Shown: positions 47,001-59,598, counted from the first letter of the stretch. The stretch: 64,000 bases of DNA from Neolentinus lepideus HHB14362 ss-1 (GCA_001632425.1 KV425551.1:62001-126000); one strand, 5' to 3'. Program-made: numbers and translations. The notes: generated by a model from the letters alone, not told the origin.

Positions 47001-49968
47001 ATGATGCCGTGTCTGGACAGCTCTGGGTCATCGCTGTCCTGGAACGAATAAAAAGCAGCGACTAGTGCATCCACATCTGGATTGGGTACCAGTTTTCCAC
47101 GGGACAGTGCTGAGTATCATCGACATTAGCCTTTGGATCAGATTATCTTTCAAAGAAGTATGTACCTAGGATTTCCAAGGATAGGACGGTTAAGCACTGC
47201 CGCCTTCTTACTCCAGGCACTTCTGAGGTATCTTTGCTGGACTTGGAAACGCCTTTGGCCGTCGTGATTCCATCCTGTCATGACAACTCGCACATTGATT
47301 CACAGAAAGACCGTCGAGCTGCAGTACTTACGCGCCCCTTGTATACGCCTTTAGTACGTTCCCGGGACATTTTGTCCAGCCATTTCTGAACTTCACTTGG
47401 ACTTGGAGGGGAACCTGCATATTCCCATCCTCCGACACCTGTTCGATGAAACTTGACGACGCCAGAGTTTTGCGTGGCAGGCTTCTCGGAGGAAGGCCCA
47501 GAATCCCATTCCTCTAGATTTGCTAGGTCGTCTCCTCCTTTCAAATGATACACTAAGCCTGCGTATTCCCTAGAATGCTCGGGGATGTCTTCTGCATTGG
47601 AATAGAACGGGTTTCTATATATCTTAGACGGGACACCGTGGTCACCGAAAGTGGACATTAAGACGGAAGTAGAGGGTGGCGGGCGGCCGTATACGTAGGC
47701 CTTGTTCTTCGTAGCGAAGGGGGACAGCTGAGAATGCGTTCCATCAGAGAGTCTTACTGGCGAGGAGGCGACCCGGCATGGTGACGTTGCGTTGGGAGAT
47801 AACTCGATTTCCTTTCCGTTTGAATCTACGTCTTCGTCGTGAGTGACTTTTTGTCTCTTGGCTGGTCGCTCATACATTCGGTGATTCTCAGGTAAAGGCA
47901 TCCTTGGAAAGATCAAACCACTTTGTTTGCCTAGATACTGTGCATCGTTGGCCATTACTTGTTCCAATGGAGTGGGAGCAGTGGATCCGAAGTCGACGAT
48001 AAATGCCTGCTTCGAAGGAGAACCTGGCTGCTTAGGCATCGGTACGTCCTCGACAAAAGGATCGGCGTCGCCAGAGTGAAAAATGTCCTCATTTGTTAGG
48101 CTAACTGCATGTGACCTAGGGTACGTATCATTTTCAGGAGGGTCCACAGCATTCATGGGCTGAGCATCTAACTCCTCCCGTTGTGTGCCTCGGCTTGAAT
48201 ACGAATCCACGAAACGAAACCTCTTTGGTCTATTTGGTAGTCAGCAGACGCACCAGGGAAGTGGGGAGCACTGACTTCGTCGGTGTGATGAATATGTCAG
48301 GGGGACGAGGGGTCTCCGTTTGTGGATTGACTAAGCTGTGTAGAAGTCGAGCAAAGTCCCTGAACAAGAGCTCAGGATACGCACCCCGTCAGCTTGCGCC
48401 ATGCAGCTTGGAAACCATCCCGCCGCTGTCCAAAAGTCTTAGTGGGAGTTTTGGGAAGTTCATTGGACGTCTCGGGTAGACTAATAACCGGACGCGTTAG
48501 ATACATTCACGGACCAGGCATCGAGTAACTCACATCTCTGCATCCGTATGGCGCACTTGATCATGCACATCAACAAGCGGCCCATCTTCTGTAACCACCT
48601 GCTCCTGGTCTTCTTCTTCAGCATCGTAAGCTGGGTCTTCCTCACTGCTGACGTCTCCTTGTTCTTCCCGTTGCTCCCCTGCCTCTCGATCTTCTAATAA
48701 ATGAATGTCTTGACTGGAAAGTCTGACCTCATCCACATCTGCCTCTAAATCTGCGCCACTTTCTGACGCGCTTGATTCGGAATGGGCAACAGATCCAAAT
48801 GGATTCACAGGTTCCTCGGCTTGTCGATCAGCATTGTTAGCATTGTTGGTGTGAGACTTGTCCGGCTTCTGCGGCCTCCAGGTTCTGTACTGTGGTTCCC
48901 AAAGGGCTTCGACGCTGTCAAAAGTTGTCATAATCCATCTTGCCCAGCTCGGGTCTTTGGGTTTGGCCTCTCTGCCGCGCTCCTTCTCAATCCTGCGCGT
49001 GATCTCTTCCCACCATCGAGCCTCGGCAATCCATCGAGCACCTCTGTCCCGCGAGGACTCACTAGGATCAAGTGGTAATGAAGGGGTTGGAGGTAAGCCC
49101 TTGGCAGCTCGTCTTTGGCGTTCGTCTTCCCATAGTTCTCTTACACTGATCACTAGCGGCTCCGGCGGAAGAGAAGGCGCTGGAATTTGGAGTGCGTGGT
49201 GGATGTTGCGAGCAACAAGAGCGTGTCTGTTCAGTATTTGATGAGCAGCGACATCGAACTCCAGAGGCATGCGCGACTGGCGGAAGTAAGGAGATTGCCT
49301 GAACGGAAGCTCTTCATCTTCATCTTCATCTTCATCTCCAGCTGTCCCTTTTCCACGCAGCCAAACTTCATTCAGATCAATCCACCCACACCCGAACAAG
49401 CCGAAGTCACATAGAAACTGAAGTACATAGCTGAGATGGCTCTCAAACACGCGGAATGACGTTTGCATTACAGTGCCCGAATGCAAGATCGTGACCGCTC
49501 GATTCACGAAGGCAGGGTCCGCGATGTGGATCTTCAGGAAAGGAGAATATTCATGGTGGAATCCATAAAAATGGACGCCCTTAACGAGGACTATGGCTCG
49601 GACGAATTGTGAATTGGGAGAGTGAGGGTTTCGCTTCATAGAGATTGCAATGGCATGATTGAGGGATAGACTGAGTCTGGCAATGTATCGATGCACTGTG
49701 CTCGGGTCAGTGGCGGCGCACCCGCCAGCGAAAGTACTGGTAGCTCACCACTATCCGGGTTCAGTTTTCCATGGTATTCCACAAAAAAGTATGGATAGAC
49801 TTGATGCACATGTAGGCAGGCCTTTCTTCCTATGGATGTATCACCATATATTCTGAGAACAGGTACGCGAGGTAAGATCGCATTGTCAAGGACGCCAGGT
49901 TGTGCCAGAGTGTAGTCAATATGATTGATGCGCACACGGAGTGAAGGTTCTCCCTTCTCCGAAGACAT
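44022..49968 (-). CDS. REV3: DNA polymerase zeta catalytic subunit REV3
   Basis: Family B translesion polymerase; with Rev7 it extends primers past lesions in the nucleus. Start MSSEKGEPSLRVRINHIDYT, then the N-terminal block YFFVEYHGKLNPDSG. A long acidic Ser/Glu-rich insert follows, as in other REV3 proteins. The exonuclease-like domain has CLTVLSLEI where proofreading enzymes have the acidic DIE motif, so proofreading should be absent. Polymerase motifs are DFQSLYPSIMIAYNYC (near 46000-46045), YIANVTYGYTSATYSGRMP (near 45550-45606) and the catalytic YGDTDSLF (near 45370-45391). The C-terminus has two four-Cys clusters, CLACGA..CEDC and CISCSM..CESLDC; the second binds an iron-sulfur cluster in relatives. 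Many introns. No truncation seen. Confidence 0.94.
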
Positions 49969-50072
49969 AGCCTCATATGGAATGATAGAAGCCTTCAAAC
50001 ACAGAATGCAGCGCTAAGCAGATCCACGTAAGAGGCGTCGACCCTGAGGCGCCAAATACAACGCGTCACAAT

Positions 50073-50078
50073 CACGTG
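50073..50078. promoter_or_regulatory. CACGTG palindrome upstream of REV3
   Basis: TCACGTGG context about 105 bp before the REV3 start codon. Plausible bHLH site; not shown to act. Confidence 0.35.
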
Positions 50079-50190
50079 GAGGTAATATGATATATACGGT
50101 CACACCAATTCTTCTGCGCCTTTGTCTTCCGGTCTTCGCTCAGACAATTGTTATAACATACAATGATTGGTACTTCTATCACACTCTTGT

Positions 50191-51280
<1,090 letters not shown>

Positions 51281-51450
51281 GGCTTGCTGTCGAGGCTGTG
51301 AATGCGATGGGTTCTGGTGGTAACGGGCGATTACTTAGATGACGCAGTGACCGCCACAAATCGCCCGATATAGATCTGTCGTCTTATCGAGTTTAAAACT
51401 ATTATATTCTCTTTACCTTCCGAGTTTTCGTGTAAATTGTTCCCAGTCAC

Positions 51451-51564
51451 ACTTCGGGAGTTGTACTCTTTTAGGCCTATTAGCAAAAGGTTGATCAAAA
51501 GGGATATCGAAAAGATAATATTTAGCGATGCATTTTGTAGACCTCGAAATGTGATATTTTGACA
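51451..51564 (+). repeat. Left terminal inverted repeat of the MITE
   Basis: Pairs with the reverse complement of 51831-51942. By eye about four fifths of positions match, including ACTTCGGGAGTTG, AAAAGGTTGATCA and GGGATATC, with a small gap near position 32. Confidence 0.8.
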
Positions 51565-51830
51565 TAGCTTAGAAGAAAGGTTATCTACAGCATTAACTGG
51601 TGCAATTTGCCAAAATATAATAAACTGTTGCCTGATGTAGTAATTCTTTTTCAACTTCAAAAAATATGATCTTTAAATCATGTGACCGCTGCCAGGATAA
51701 TCCCTTTTGGGGCGCTGCAAGAGCTTATATGGTGGTAACCGCTTTAAATGGGCACAAAAGATTTATTTTTACCCGTGCAAAAGTATTTGCGGTAATGGCA
51801 AAGATAACATTCGGCATTTCATTTTGAGAC

Positions 51831-51942
51831 TGTTTAAAATATTGTATTTTGAGCCCTCTAGAATGTATTCCTAAATATAACCTTTTTGATATCCCTTCTG
51901 ATCAACCTTTTGCGGGGTCCAAAAGAGTGCAACTCCCGAAGT
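51831..51942 (-). repeat. Right terminal inverted repeat of the MITE
   Basis: Reverse-complement partner of 51451-51564; shares the end motif and the blocks GCAAAAGGTTGATC and ATATTTAG. Confidence 0.8.
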
Positions 51943-52746
51943 GTCACGCCTTCGCAAAATGGACTTGGAAGAGGCCATGCCGCTGTCGTTCCAGCACCGA
52001 CTCGAAACGGATTACGTTATGTGAGCCGGGTCTAACAAGATCCGTCCGCCTATATTTACCGGCAACCTCTCCAGTTCCTCATGCACATGTCTCCCACCTC
52101 AAGATATCGCCGTGCAAGTTCAACAAGAGTCCAAGTAGTTTCAGGCGTCCTCAAGCTCGAGCTTAGGAATCTTGTTCCCCTAGATGACAAAATGTGCATA
52201 ATCCGTCGATCACTGAGACGGGCACACTGCTTATTGCTGTTGATGTCCTCTTTGCCCCGAGTGGTGCAGTGACGATTGTAGCGGCAAGCCTCATTTCCAT
52301 CTTACTCCCGAAGACTAACAGTCGTAGATGCACACACCGTACGCTCATTCCGCCTCAGCCGCCCCACTCCAGCTTCAGTCGCATAGTCCTGGGCACCCCG
52401 CCGAGTACAAAGCTCACGAGTTGTCCAGTCGTCGCAGTTGCACCGTTATAGGACCAGTCATAGCGTTCATGCTCCCGTACTCCATGCTCTATTTGTACCG
52501 TCTACACCAGGCCACCATGCCTTGGACGAGGTTGACGACACACCATCTGGTTTAAGGACACGTCCCCTCCAGTGGTGCGCGGCTTTGCCCTTCGTCGTCA
52601 CTCCTGTCTACATCGGCCATTACGAGCATAATCAGAACTCACCCTTTACATTCGCACGTCGACATATTACGTGACGGACGATATACTTCCTACGAGAACA
52701 ACTTGATCGACGCTTCGTTGCGATGACATTGTTGCATACCGCGTGT

Positions 52747-52890
52747 TGGACCTGGGCGAGTCTTGTCAACGGACATGCGAGGTGTCTCCTATCAAGGAGG
52801 CATTATCGGTGTCTTCGTGCGCTCTGCGTGCGGCTTGGTCTCGTTCTTGTCCTTTCTCGAGCTACAAGGAATCTACACCTCGATGTTCTT
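52747..52890 (+). repeat. Imperfect direct duplication, copy 1
   Basis: About 145 bp resembling 53014-53160 at roughly four fifths identity by eye (shared ATCGGTGTCTTCGTGCGCT, GAGCTACAAGGA, CCCTCGATG-like end). It is followed by a short 18-bp-type repeat (CTGTTCGAGCCGTTCAAG and variants) at about 52904-52965. Confidence 0.75.
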
Positions 52891-53013
52891 CTATCCGCCC
52901 ATCCTGTTCGAGCCGTTCAAGCTGTTCGAGCCGTTCATGCCGTCCATGCTGTTCAATTTGTTCATGACGTCTATGCTGCATCGAATATACAGACACCCAT
53001 TCACGCGCATGTT

Positions 53014-53160
53014 GGGTCCTGGGCAGGTCTTGTTAGCGGACATACGAAGTTCCTCTGCCAAGAAGAAACTATCGGTGTCTTCGTGCGCTTTGCGTGCGAC
53101 TTGACCTTGTTCTGGTCCTGTTTCGAGCTACAAGGAGCATACCCCTCGATGGTGTTCAAG
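53014..53160 (+). repeat. Imperfect direct duplication, copy 2
   Basis: Second copy, about 268 bp downstream of copy 1. The translated frames also match (GVFVR, AC, ELQG, Y.SM pattern), but the two copies are in different reading frames relative to a continuous ORF, so they do not form one intact protein as the sequence stands. Confidence 0.75.
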
Positions 53161-54163
53161 CCGTTCATGGTGCCCACGATATGCGGAATATGCAGATACT
53201 CGATCATCAGAGATTACATGATACTGCTTCTGGTTGATAGGCGAGCCGTCCCTACGAGGTTGCTACCCGGGAAGCAATTATCGGCGGACTCTGTACCCTC
53301 TTTGGGTGCAGCGCCGTTTCGTCCAGTGGATATACCGAGACATGATCAAAAGGTCAATAACAAACGATCAGAAGCTACTATGGCACGTCCAGCCTTGTAC
53401 TATATCATACCTGACCACTCGAGACATGGAAAAGCCAAAAGCTACCCACACACGTTCACACGTACTTTGCTATACATGCATTACATTCACGCACCTTGCT
53501 GCGCATTCTAACAGTGATCGTCCGATCCTGCGATGGCGGCTTGCGCGCACCCTTGGGAGTGTTGCAACGTCTACTGCTCATCCTCGGATGAGCCGTGGTT
53601 TTCCGTCCAATTTTTTCCGCCCTTCTCCCTTGGGGGAGATTTTTCAATCTTCATCTCCGTTTACTCGTGGCACGTACCAAATCAATACGGCAGTACTCAT
53701 CTGATGGCTTTTGCACTTCATCGGAGTATCAATTGTTGCGAAGCGTGGTAGTGGTTGCCGTAGTGCGTCGCGATGCTAAGATCTTGTGTAATTTCGTACG
53801 TAATGTTGCTCGTAGAGATTTGCCAATATATGTGGTTTCGTTATTTTCTGTCATGCACAGAAGTCTGGAAGTAAGAGCCACGTCCACGATATTTTGTCTT
53901 GTGCTATGAAAGAGCGTGTGAAAGTAGGAGTTTGCGTTGGGGACTCGTGATGGCACTGAACAAGTACTGAACATCGCATTGCACGATTAGGAAAGAAACT
54001 CATACTCTGCACTCGACTGCTACGCCTGTGACTTACCTGATTTTACTTTCATCCAATATCTGCGCATTTCATCCCGTTTTCAAGTGAAGACGTCAGTCTA
54101 CGCGTCCCCTGTCTCCATCCCAGCATTAATACAGGACGGCTCCGTTCCCCACGACCCTACAGC

Positions 54164-56388
54164 ATGGATCCTGGATTTCCTTCCGATGATGTTTGTTCTT
54201 TTCGATATATACATCGAAAATACCACTCATTTTTCTCGTATGTTTGTCAGATCGCTCCTATAGCGATTCTTATGGATGAGTTGCGAGCGGAAGATGTCCA
54301 ATTACGGTTAAACGCAATCCATCGTGTATCAACCATTGCTCTGGCTTTGGGCCCTGAACGTGCCCGGGAAGAGCTCATTCCATTCTTGCAAGAGTCCGTG
54401 GATGATGAGGACGAGGTGCTGCTTGCCCTGGCAGAGGAGCTGGGTAGATCGTTCGAGGAGTATCTGGGAGGGCCAGAATACGCGCATTCTCTCTTAGGAC
54501 CCCTGGAGAACCTGGCGGCAGTCGAAGAGACACTTGTGCGAGACAAGGTATGGACATAGTATCGGTCTTAGATTGCTCTCGCATGAGATCAGCGATCAGA
54601 TGAACCGCAACTCGCCAGCGGTTTTGCTGACCACTTTCATCGGATAGGCGGCGGAGTCCATCACCAAAGTTGCTTCGGTATTGTCGTCAGCGCAGATAGA
54701 GACATACTATATCCCTCTTCTCCGACGCCTTTCGCGAGGAGAGTGGTTCACCTCTCGCACATCGTCTGCGGCCCTCTTTGCTCCTGTTTACGCGAAAGTG
54801 TCTCCACCGATACAAGAGGAACTACGGAAGGGATATGCTGCTCTGGGATCTGACGATACGCCAATGGTCCGACGTGCCGCGGCGAAATGGCTGGGTGTAA
54901 GTACGTAGATATCGCGTCGACCGATAGGCTGAAGGCTCTTTCTTCCAGGCTTTTGTGAAGAACTTATCGAAGCAGCACGTTTTGTCTGATGGGCTGCCGA
55001 TATATCGGAGACTCCAGTCAGATGATCAAGACTCAGTAAGGCTCCTAACCGTGGAGGACTTGATTGTGATCGCACAACAACTGTCTCCTGCGGAGGTCAA
55101 GGAGCAGTTGCTGAAGCAGATCCGGCAGACTGTATCGGACAAAAGCTGGAGAGTAAGATACATGGCAGCCAACCATTTCAACGAGGCGAGTGTCTCAGAC
55201 GATCAGAAATTCGTGGTTTGTAGTCTCATCTTTGTGATCAGTTGGCGGAAGCCGTGGGGCAAGAGCTCGTACGAGAGGAGTTGATCGGGCACTACGTGCA
55301 GTTACTCAAGGACAACGAGGCTGAAGTCCGAACAGCAGGAGCAGGCCAGATTCCGGGTCAGTCTCAGGTCTTTGTCGAGCTTGTAGTACCTACCTGGCCG
55401 CTCATACAATTTTCCCTATTTATTTAGGCTTCGCGAAACTCCTTGATCGGGAGGTGATTTTAGCAAGAGTCGTTCCCTGTGTGAGGGATTTGTCGAAGGA
55501 TGCCTCCCAGCACGTACGTGCTGCACTCGCGAACCAGATCAGCGGACTGGCACCCCTTCTCGGCAAGGACGCTACGATTGAACATCTCTTGCCGTTGTTC
55601 TTAACCTTACTGAAGGATGAATTCCCCGAGGTCAGACTCAACATCATTAGCAAACTCGAGACCGTGAACTCCGGTGGGTGATATTCGTATCATTGCTCGA
55701 TCACGCTCATCAAATTACCCTAGTCATCGGTATCGAGCTCCTCTCCGAGAGTTTGCTTCCAGCGATCGTTGAGTTAGCTGAGGATAAGTCATGGCGGGTG
55801 CGACAAGCCATCATCGAATATATCCCATTGCTCGCCACCCAGCTTGGCAAGCCATTCTTTGACGAACAGTTGGGTAATCTTTGCATGGAGTGGCTTGGAG
55901 ACACTGTCTACAGCATCAGGGAGGCCGCGACCGTCAATCTGAAGAAATTAACAGAAGTGTTCGGCGTTGAGTGGGCTAAAGTTGCTATCGTCCCTAAGGT
56001 TGTTGGAATGGGCCAGCATCCTAATTACCTCTATCGATTAACGACGATCCAAGCAATTTCGGTACGTCATGCCTTATACTTGTCCGACCCATGAGGCCGA
56101 TGATATTCACAGTCTATGGCGTCTTCCCTGAATCTGGACATCATCCGGAGCGACATCCTTGCACCCCTTCTGGCTTTAGCAACGGATCCCATACCAAACA
56201 TTCGCTTCAACGTTGCGAAGGCGCTCGAAGTCCTCGCCTCCACGTATGGAACCACTCCTGGGGGAAAGGAGCTATGCCAGCAACGAATCATACCCCTTTT
56301 AGAACAAATGAAGCAGGATCAAGACGCGGACGTCCGATATTTCGCCACTCGAGCTCTACAAAAGACGATGGCAGCGATGGAGGGATGA
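54164..56388 (+). CDS. TPD3: PP2A scaffold subunit A (PR65 / Tpd3)
   Basis: HEAT-repeat scaffold that holds the catalytic C and regulatory B subunits of protein phosphatase 2A. The first exon is short (54164-54190, MDPGFPSDD), joined to [20 protein letters not shown] at 54251. Repeats are spread over eight or so exons, with family blocks [122 protein letters not shown] and [15 protein letters not shown]. It ends [11 protein letters not shown]. Total near 590 aa, the usual size. No lesion seen. Confidence 0.93.
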
Positions 56389-57184
56389 GGTGAGGACTTG
56401 ATCACGTCGGACCTCTATTAACGTCGCTCAATGGTTTCTATAGATTGACAAAGACAACGGTTTCTATGAGAGGCGGACATTCCATCCTCTACTTTGGTCT
56501 ATACAGCTTACCCCTTTGCATTACCGTAATGAGAGACGGATCAAGAAAATGTAATGTACGTCCTTGGTGCGATTATAGTGGACTGTAGAAATGTCTTTCT
56601 TTCGTGTCGCCTGCAAGAAGAGCTCTGCACTGGAACAACCGTCCAATGGCGGGGCTCGGTTGGGTTTAGGTTGATGCACGGTATATTGATCTGGGAATAT
56701 TGTACAATGGATGATCCTACATAATTTCGCTGGGGAACGAAAGAGAACGCGAACCGGATCCGTCGAGAGACTGACGCTCTGATTCGGTCGGTCCCGCGAG
56801 TTCCTCTCATAATATATCACCGGTAATGCGGTCGGGTCAAGCCGATCGTCAAGACAATGCGGCCCAGGTCGTCAGCTCTACTGGCAGTTCAAAACGCGGA
56901 GGCTACAGTGAGTCATTCTGATGAGGAAATCCAGGTTGACCAAACTTCCAGAAGACAGTTTCTTTCGATATCATCTGTCAGAAGCTCCTGTGAGACCGTC
57001 TCAGGAATTCCCGGCGAACCTTCCCACAAGGGGATATTCAGGCAACATGTTTTTGTGTTTGATACCAACGAGTTGCCATGAAATATAAAAGGATCCCACC
57101 TCTTCGTCTTGTTTCCAAAACGCTTTCGGTTTCCCCTACTTCGCTCCTAATCCTCGTCCGTTGTGACATTCCCTTTCGTTCGTT
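56389..57184. other. Intergenic, promoter of the PriA-like gene
   Basis: About 800 bp. A 74-codon plus-strand frame at 56857-57081 is unrecognised. The last 100 bp are C/T-rich and carry a TATA box (next entry). Confidence 0.45.
57084..57092 (+). promoter_or_regulatory. TATA box of the PriA-like gene
   Basis: TATAAAAGG at about 95 bp before the start codon, followed by a pyrimidine-rich leader. A strong consensus, suggesting high or regulated expression. Confidence 0.65.
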
Positions 57185-58898
57185 ATGACTGTCGTTGCCC
57201 GTCTCGGGTCTCTCTTCGCCCTCGCGGCGGTTGCTCTTCCTTTGGCTGCAGCCACGTCCTGTGGGTCTTCTGAGTTCTGGTGCGTAATTTCAGTTCCTTA
57301 CTATTGTGTTGACTTACCTTCGATCATTAAGGTGGGAGCCCAAGCAGTGTTGCTTGCCCCATGGTGGTATGCCTTCTACCCCGAGCCTTCCGAGTCCCCC
57401 GAGCCCCCCGAGTGGTTCTAGTTGCGCCTCCGACGACTGGTATTACCACCCTGGCCAGAGCTGCTGTGTCCCCAAGACCCCCAGTGCTCCTACCCCGTCC
57501 TGCCCTGCTGGATATTCGTGGTCAGACTACCTTTGCAAGCGCACCAGCGCACCTTCTCCCATTATCCCGATGCCTAGCGCTCCGAGCGGTTCTAGCTCTT
57601 GCATGTCTTCTGAGTTCTGGTATGTAATTCAAGCCAGGTCCGGCACGGCGCGTGCTAACCCGTTCCCAAAAGGTGGGAGCCCAAGCAGTGTTGCTTACCC
57701 CATGGTGGTCTGCCTTCGGCCCCAAGCCCCCCGAGTGGCTCTAGCTGCGCCTNNNNNNNNNNNNNNNNNNNNNNNNNNNNNNNNNNNNNNNNNNNNNNNN
57801 NNNNNNNNNNNNNNNNNNNNNNNNNNNNNNNNNNNNNNNNNNNNNNNNNNNNNNNNNNNNNNNNNNNNNNNNNNNNNNNNNNNNNNNNNNNNNNNNNNNN
57901 NNNNNNNNNNNNNNNNNNNNNNNNNNNNNNNNNNNNNNNNNNNNNNNNNNNNNNNNNNNNNNNNNNNNNNNNNNNNNNNNNNNNNNNNNNNNNNNNNNNN
58001 NNAGGTGGGAGCCCAAGCAGTGTTGCTTACCCCATGGTGGTCTGCCTTCGGCCCCAAGCCCCCCGAGTGGCTCTAGCTGCGCCTCCAACGACTGGTACTG
58101 GCACCCTGGCCAGAGCTGCTGTGTCCCCAAGACCCCCAGTGTTCCTACCCCGTCCTGCCCTGCTGGTTTCTCGTGGTTGAACTGGCTTTGCTCCCGTTCG
58201 TCTACCACCACCCCCGCGACGCCCAGCAAGCCCAGCGCCCCCAGCGCCCCCACCGGTTCTAGCTCTTGCTCGTCTTCTGAGTTCTGGTGAGTAGTCTTAT
58301 CCAGGAACTGTACTTCGTGAGCTGACCTATTTATCATCAAGGTGGGAGCCAAAGCAATGTTGCTTACCTCACGGCGGGCAGCCCTCTCCCCCTAGCCCCC
58401 CAAGTGGCAACAGCTGCCCATCCAATGATTGGTACTGGCACACCGGCAACAGTTGCTGTGTCCCCAAGATGCCTAATCCCCCCACTCCCTCCTGCCCCTC
58501 AGGCTGGTCGTGGTTGAATTGGCTTTGCAGTCCCAACACCCCTCAGCCCTCTGGACGCCACAAGCGCGCCGTCCACAAGTCACGTACCTTGTGTCCGGCT
58601 GGTCTTGAGGCTTGCCCTGTGAGCGGTCTCCGTGGTATGAACGCCAGCATGGACTATGAGTGCCTCGACACTACATCCGAGTTGGAATCCTGCGGTGGCT
58701 GCGCTTCGACTGGCAAGGGCCAGGATTGCACGGCTATTGAAGGTGTCTGGAACGTCGGTTGCAATAAGGGCTCCTGCGTTGGTAAGCATTGTGCCCTGTG
58801 GACTTTTATGACTCTTGTCTCAACACATTTTTGCAGTGTACTCTTGCGCGGCTGGCTACAAATTGGGAGCTGACGGTCAATCTTGTAATGCACTCTAA
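57185..58898 (+). CDS. PriA-like cysteine-rich secreted protein, gap inside
   Basis: Begins [20 protein letters not shown], a clear signal peptide, then repeats of a Cys/Pro module: [12 protein letters not shown], a Pro/Ser linker, [23 protein letters not shown]. Exon limits are 57185-57279, 57332-57619, 57673 into the gap, 58005-58286, 58342-58781 and 58837-58898; each internal repeat exon is phase 2 at both ends. The C-terminal part ([58 protein letters not shown]) matches the end of PriA, a protein known from Lentinula edodes and linked there to primordium formation. The exact number of modules cannot be read because 250 unknown bases lie inside. Extracellular or wall location is inferred. 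Confidence 0.85.
57332..57619 (+). repeat. PriA-like repeat exon 1
   Basis: A 288-nt symmetric exon (phase 2 at both sides) encoding one Cys module. Its borders (G/GTGGGAGCC start, GAGTTCTG/GT end) recur in the later units. Confidence 0.85.
57673..57752 (+). repeat. PriA-like repeat exon 2, cut by the gap
   Basis: First 80 nt of a repeat exon; together with the preceding AG it is identical to 58003-58084 after the gap. Confidence 0.85.
57753..58002. other. Assembly gap of 250 N
   Basis: A run of 250 unknown bases inside the PriA-like gene. The 82 bp on its left (57671-57752) and right (58003-58084) are identical, which shows the break is due to unresolved tandem repeats. Confidence 0.99.
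58005..58286 (+). repeat. PriA-like repeat exon 3
   Basis: A 282-nt symmetric exon, same borders as the first unit, two codons shorter. Encodes the Cys module with [13 protein letters not shown] and [13 protein letters not shown]. Confidence 0.85.
58342..58550 (+). repeat. PriA-like repeat unit 4, fused to the PriA C-terminal part
   Basis: Last module ([36 protein letters not shown]). Here no intron follows the module; the exon runs on into the PriA-type C-terminal domain. Confidence 0.8.
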
Positions 58899-59598
58899 AA
58901 GAGTGTAGGTTCCGGACGAATAACAACGACGGATCGCTACGCGCCACAACAATCTTGACTTCATATATGACCGGTTCACCGGTCGTCCCATCGTTCCTCC
59001 GAGCCATTCTCTTGCTAGACACTCTTTTGCATCGTCGAAGACCGGATCGAAGTCTGCTGGACCTGTCGACGATTGGACATTCGCTGATAAGTAGACACTT
59101 ACCTGCGCTTTAACTTTCAACCCCTCCCCCATTTTTCGAGCTTGCTCATTCTGCAACAATATGCGTGATCTGAATCTCTTGCAGGTTACTGTTCACCATT
59201 GGGATGTTGTTTTATCTTCCTTGTCTGGAGACTGTTGGATGTAACATGCGTACTACGCCCAGTTGGTGTGGTTCTTGAATGCAATATGCTTCCGCTGTCC
59301 TGGTCCGTGCGCTGCTGTGCGCCGCACGTGAGCAGCGCGTCTTCGCTGTCGAGGGTCGGGAGCCAATCGGAAGCGCCGACGCGACATGACGTGAAGTAAG
59401 TTCTGGTTGACGGTTTGTGAAGAGGTATAAAGCGTCTCGAGTTCCCCTAACTGCTCTTTCTTCCTTCCACCATCAGTCTATCTTACTCTACCAGTTTCTG
59501 CTAATTCCTTCGTACTTTTTACGCTATACCTCGACGCGCTAGTCGCTCGTACCATCAGGACTACCTCTACTCTTTGTTCTTTGCCGCTGGTCTGCATA
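58899..59598. other. Intergenic, promoter of the small secreted protein
   Basis: 700 bp with no protein-like frame. A CACGTG palindrome lies at 59325-59330 and a TATA box near 59426, with a pyrimidine-rich leader after it. Confidence 0.45.
59426..59432 (+). promoter_or_regulatory. TATA box of the secreted-protein gene
   Basis: TATAAAG about 170 bp before the start codon at 59599, followed by C/T-rich leader sequence. Confidence 0.6.

Larger units (their letters stand above)
51446..51947. mobile_element. MITE-like DNA element with terminal inverted repeats
   Basis: A 492-bp AT-rich element (51451-51942) with long imperfect terminal inverted repeats of about 110 bp, starting ACTTCGGGAGTTG on both ends, and flanked on both sides by the 5-bp direct repeat GTCAC (51446-51450 and 51943-51947), which reads as a target site duplication. 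It has no coding capacity for a transposase, so it would be non-autonomous. It sits between the epimerase start and a gene-poor region. Superfamily not assigned. Confidence 0.82.
51948..54163. other. Gene-poor region with degenerate duplicated sequence
   Basis: About 2.2 kb between the MITE and the PP2A gene. Several open frames exist, the longest 262 codons (52723-53511, plus), but no intron chain or family resemblance is seen, and the long frame is made partly of short repeats of Val, His and Ala codons. It contains an imperfect duplication (listed separately). Likely relic or rapidly evolving non-genic DNA. Confidence 0.5.

Noticed and set aside
52723..53511. 262-codon plus-strand ORF as a gene
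   Set aside because: Contains duplicated copies in inconsistent frames and simple Val/Ala/His repeats; no splice support or homology seen.
57306..58076. Continuous ORF through the N run
   Set aside because: It reads through introns and 250 unknown bases; exon borders with phase-2 symmetry explain the sequence better.
57330..58500. CRISPR-like array
   Set aside because: The repeats are protein-coding exon-intron units of about 340 bp in a eukaryotic gene.
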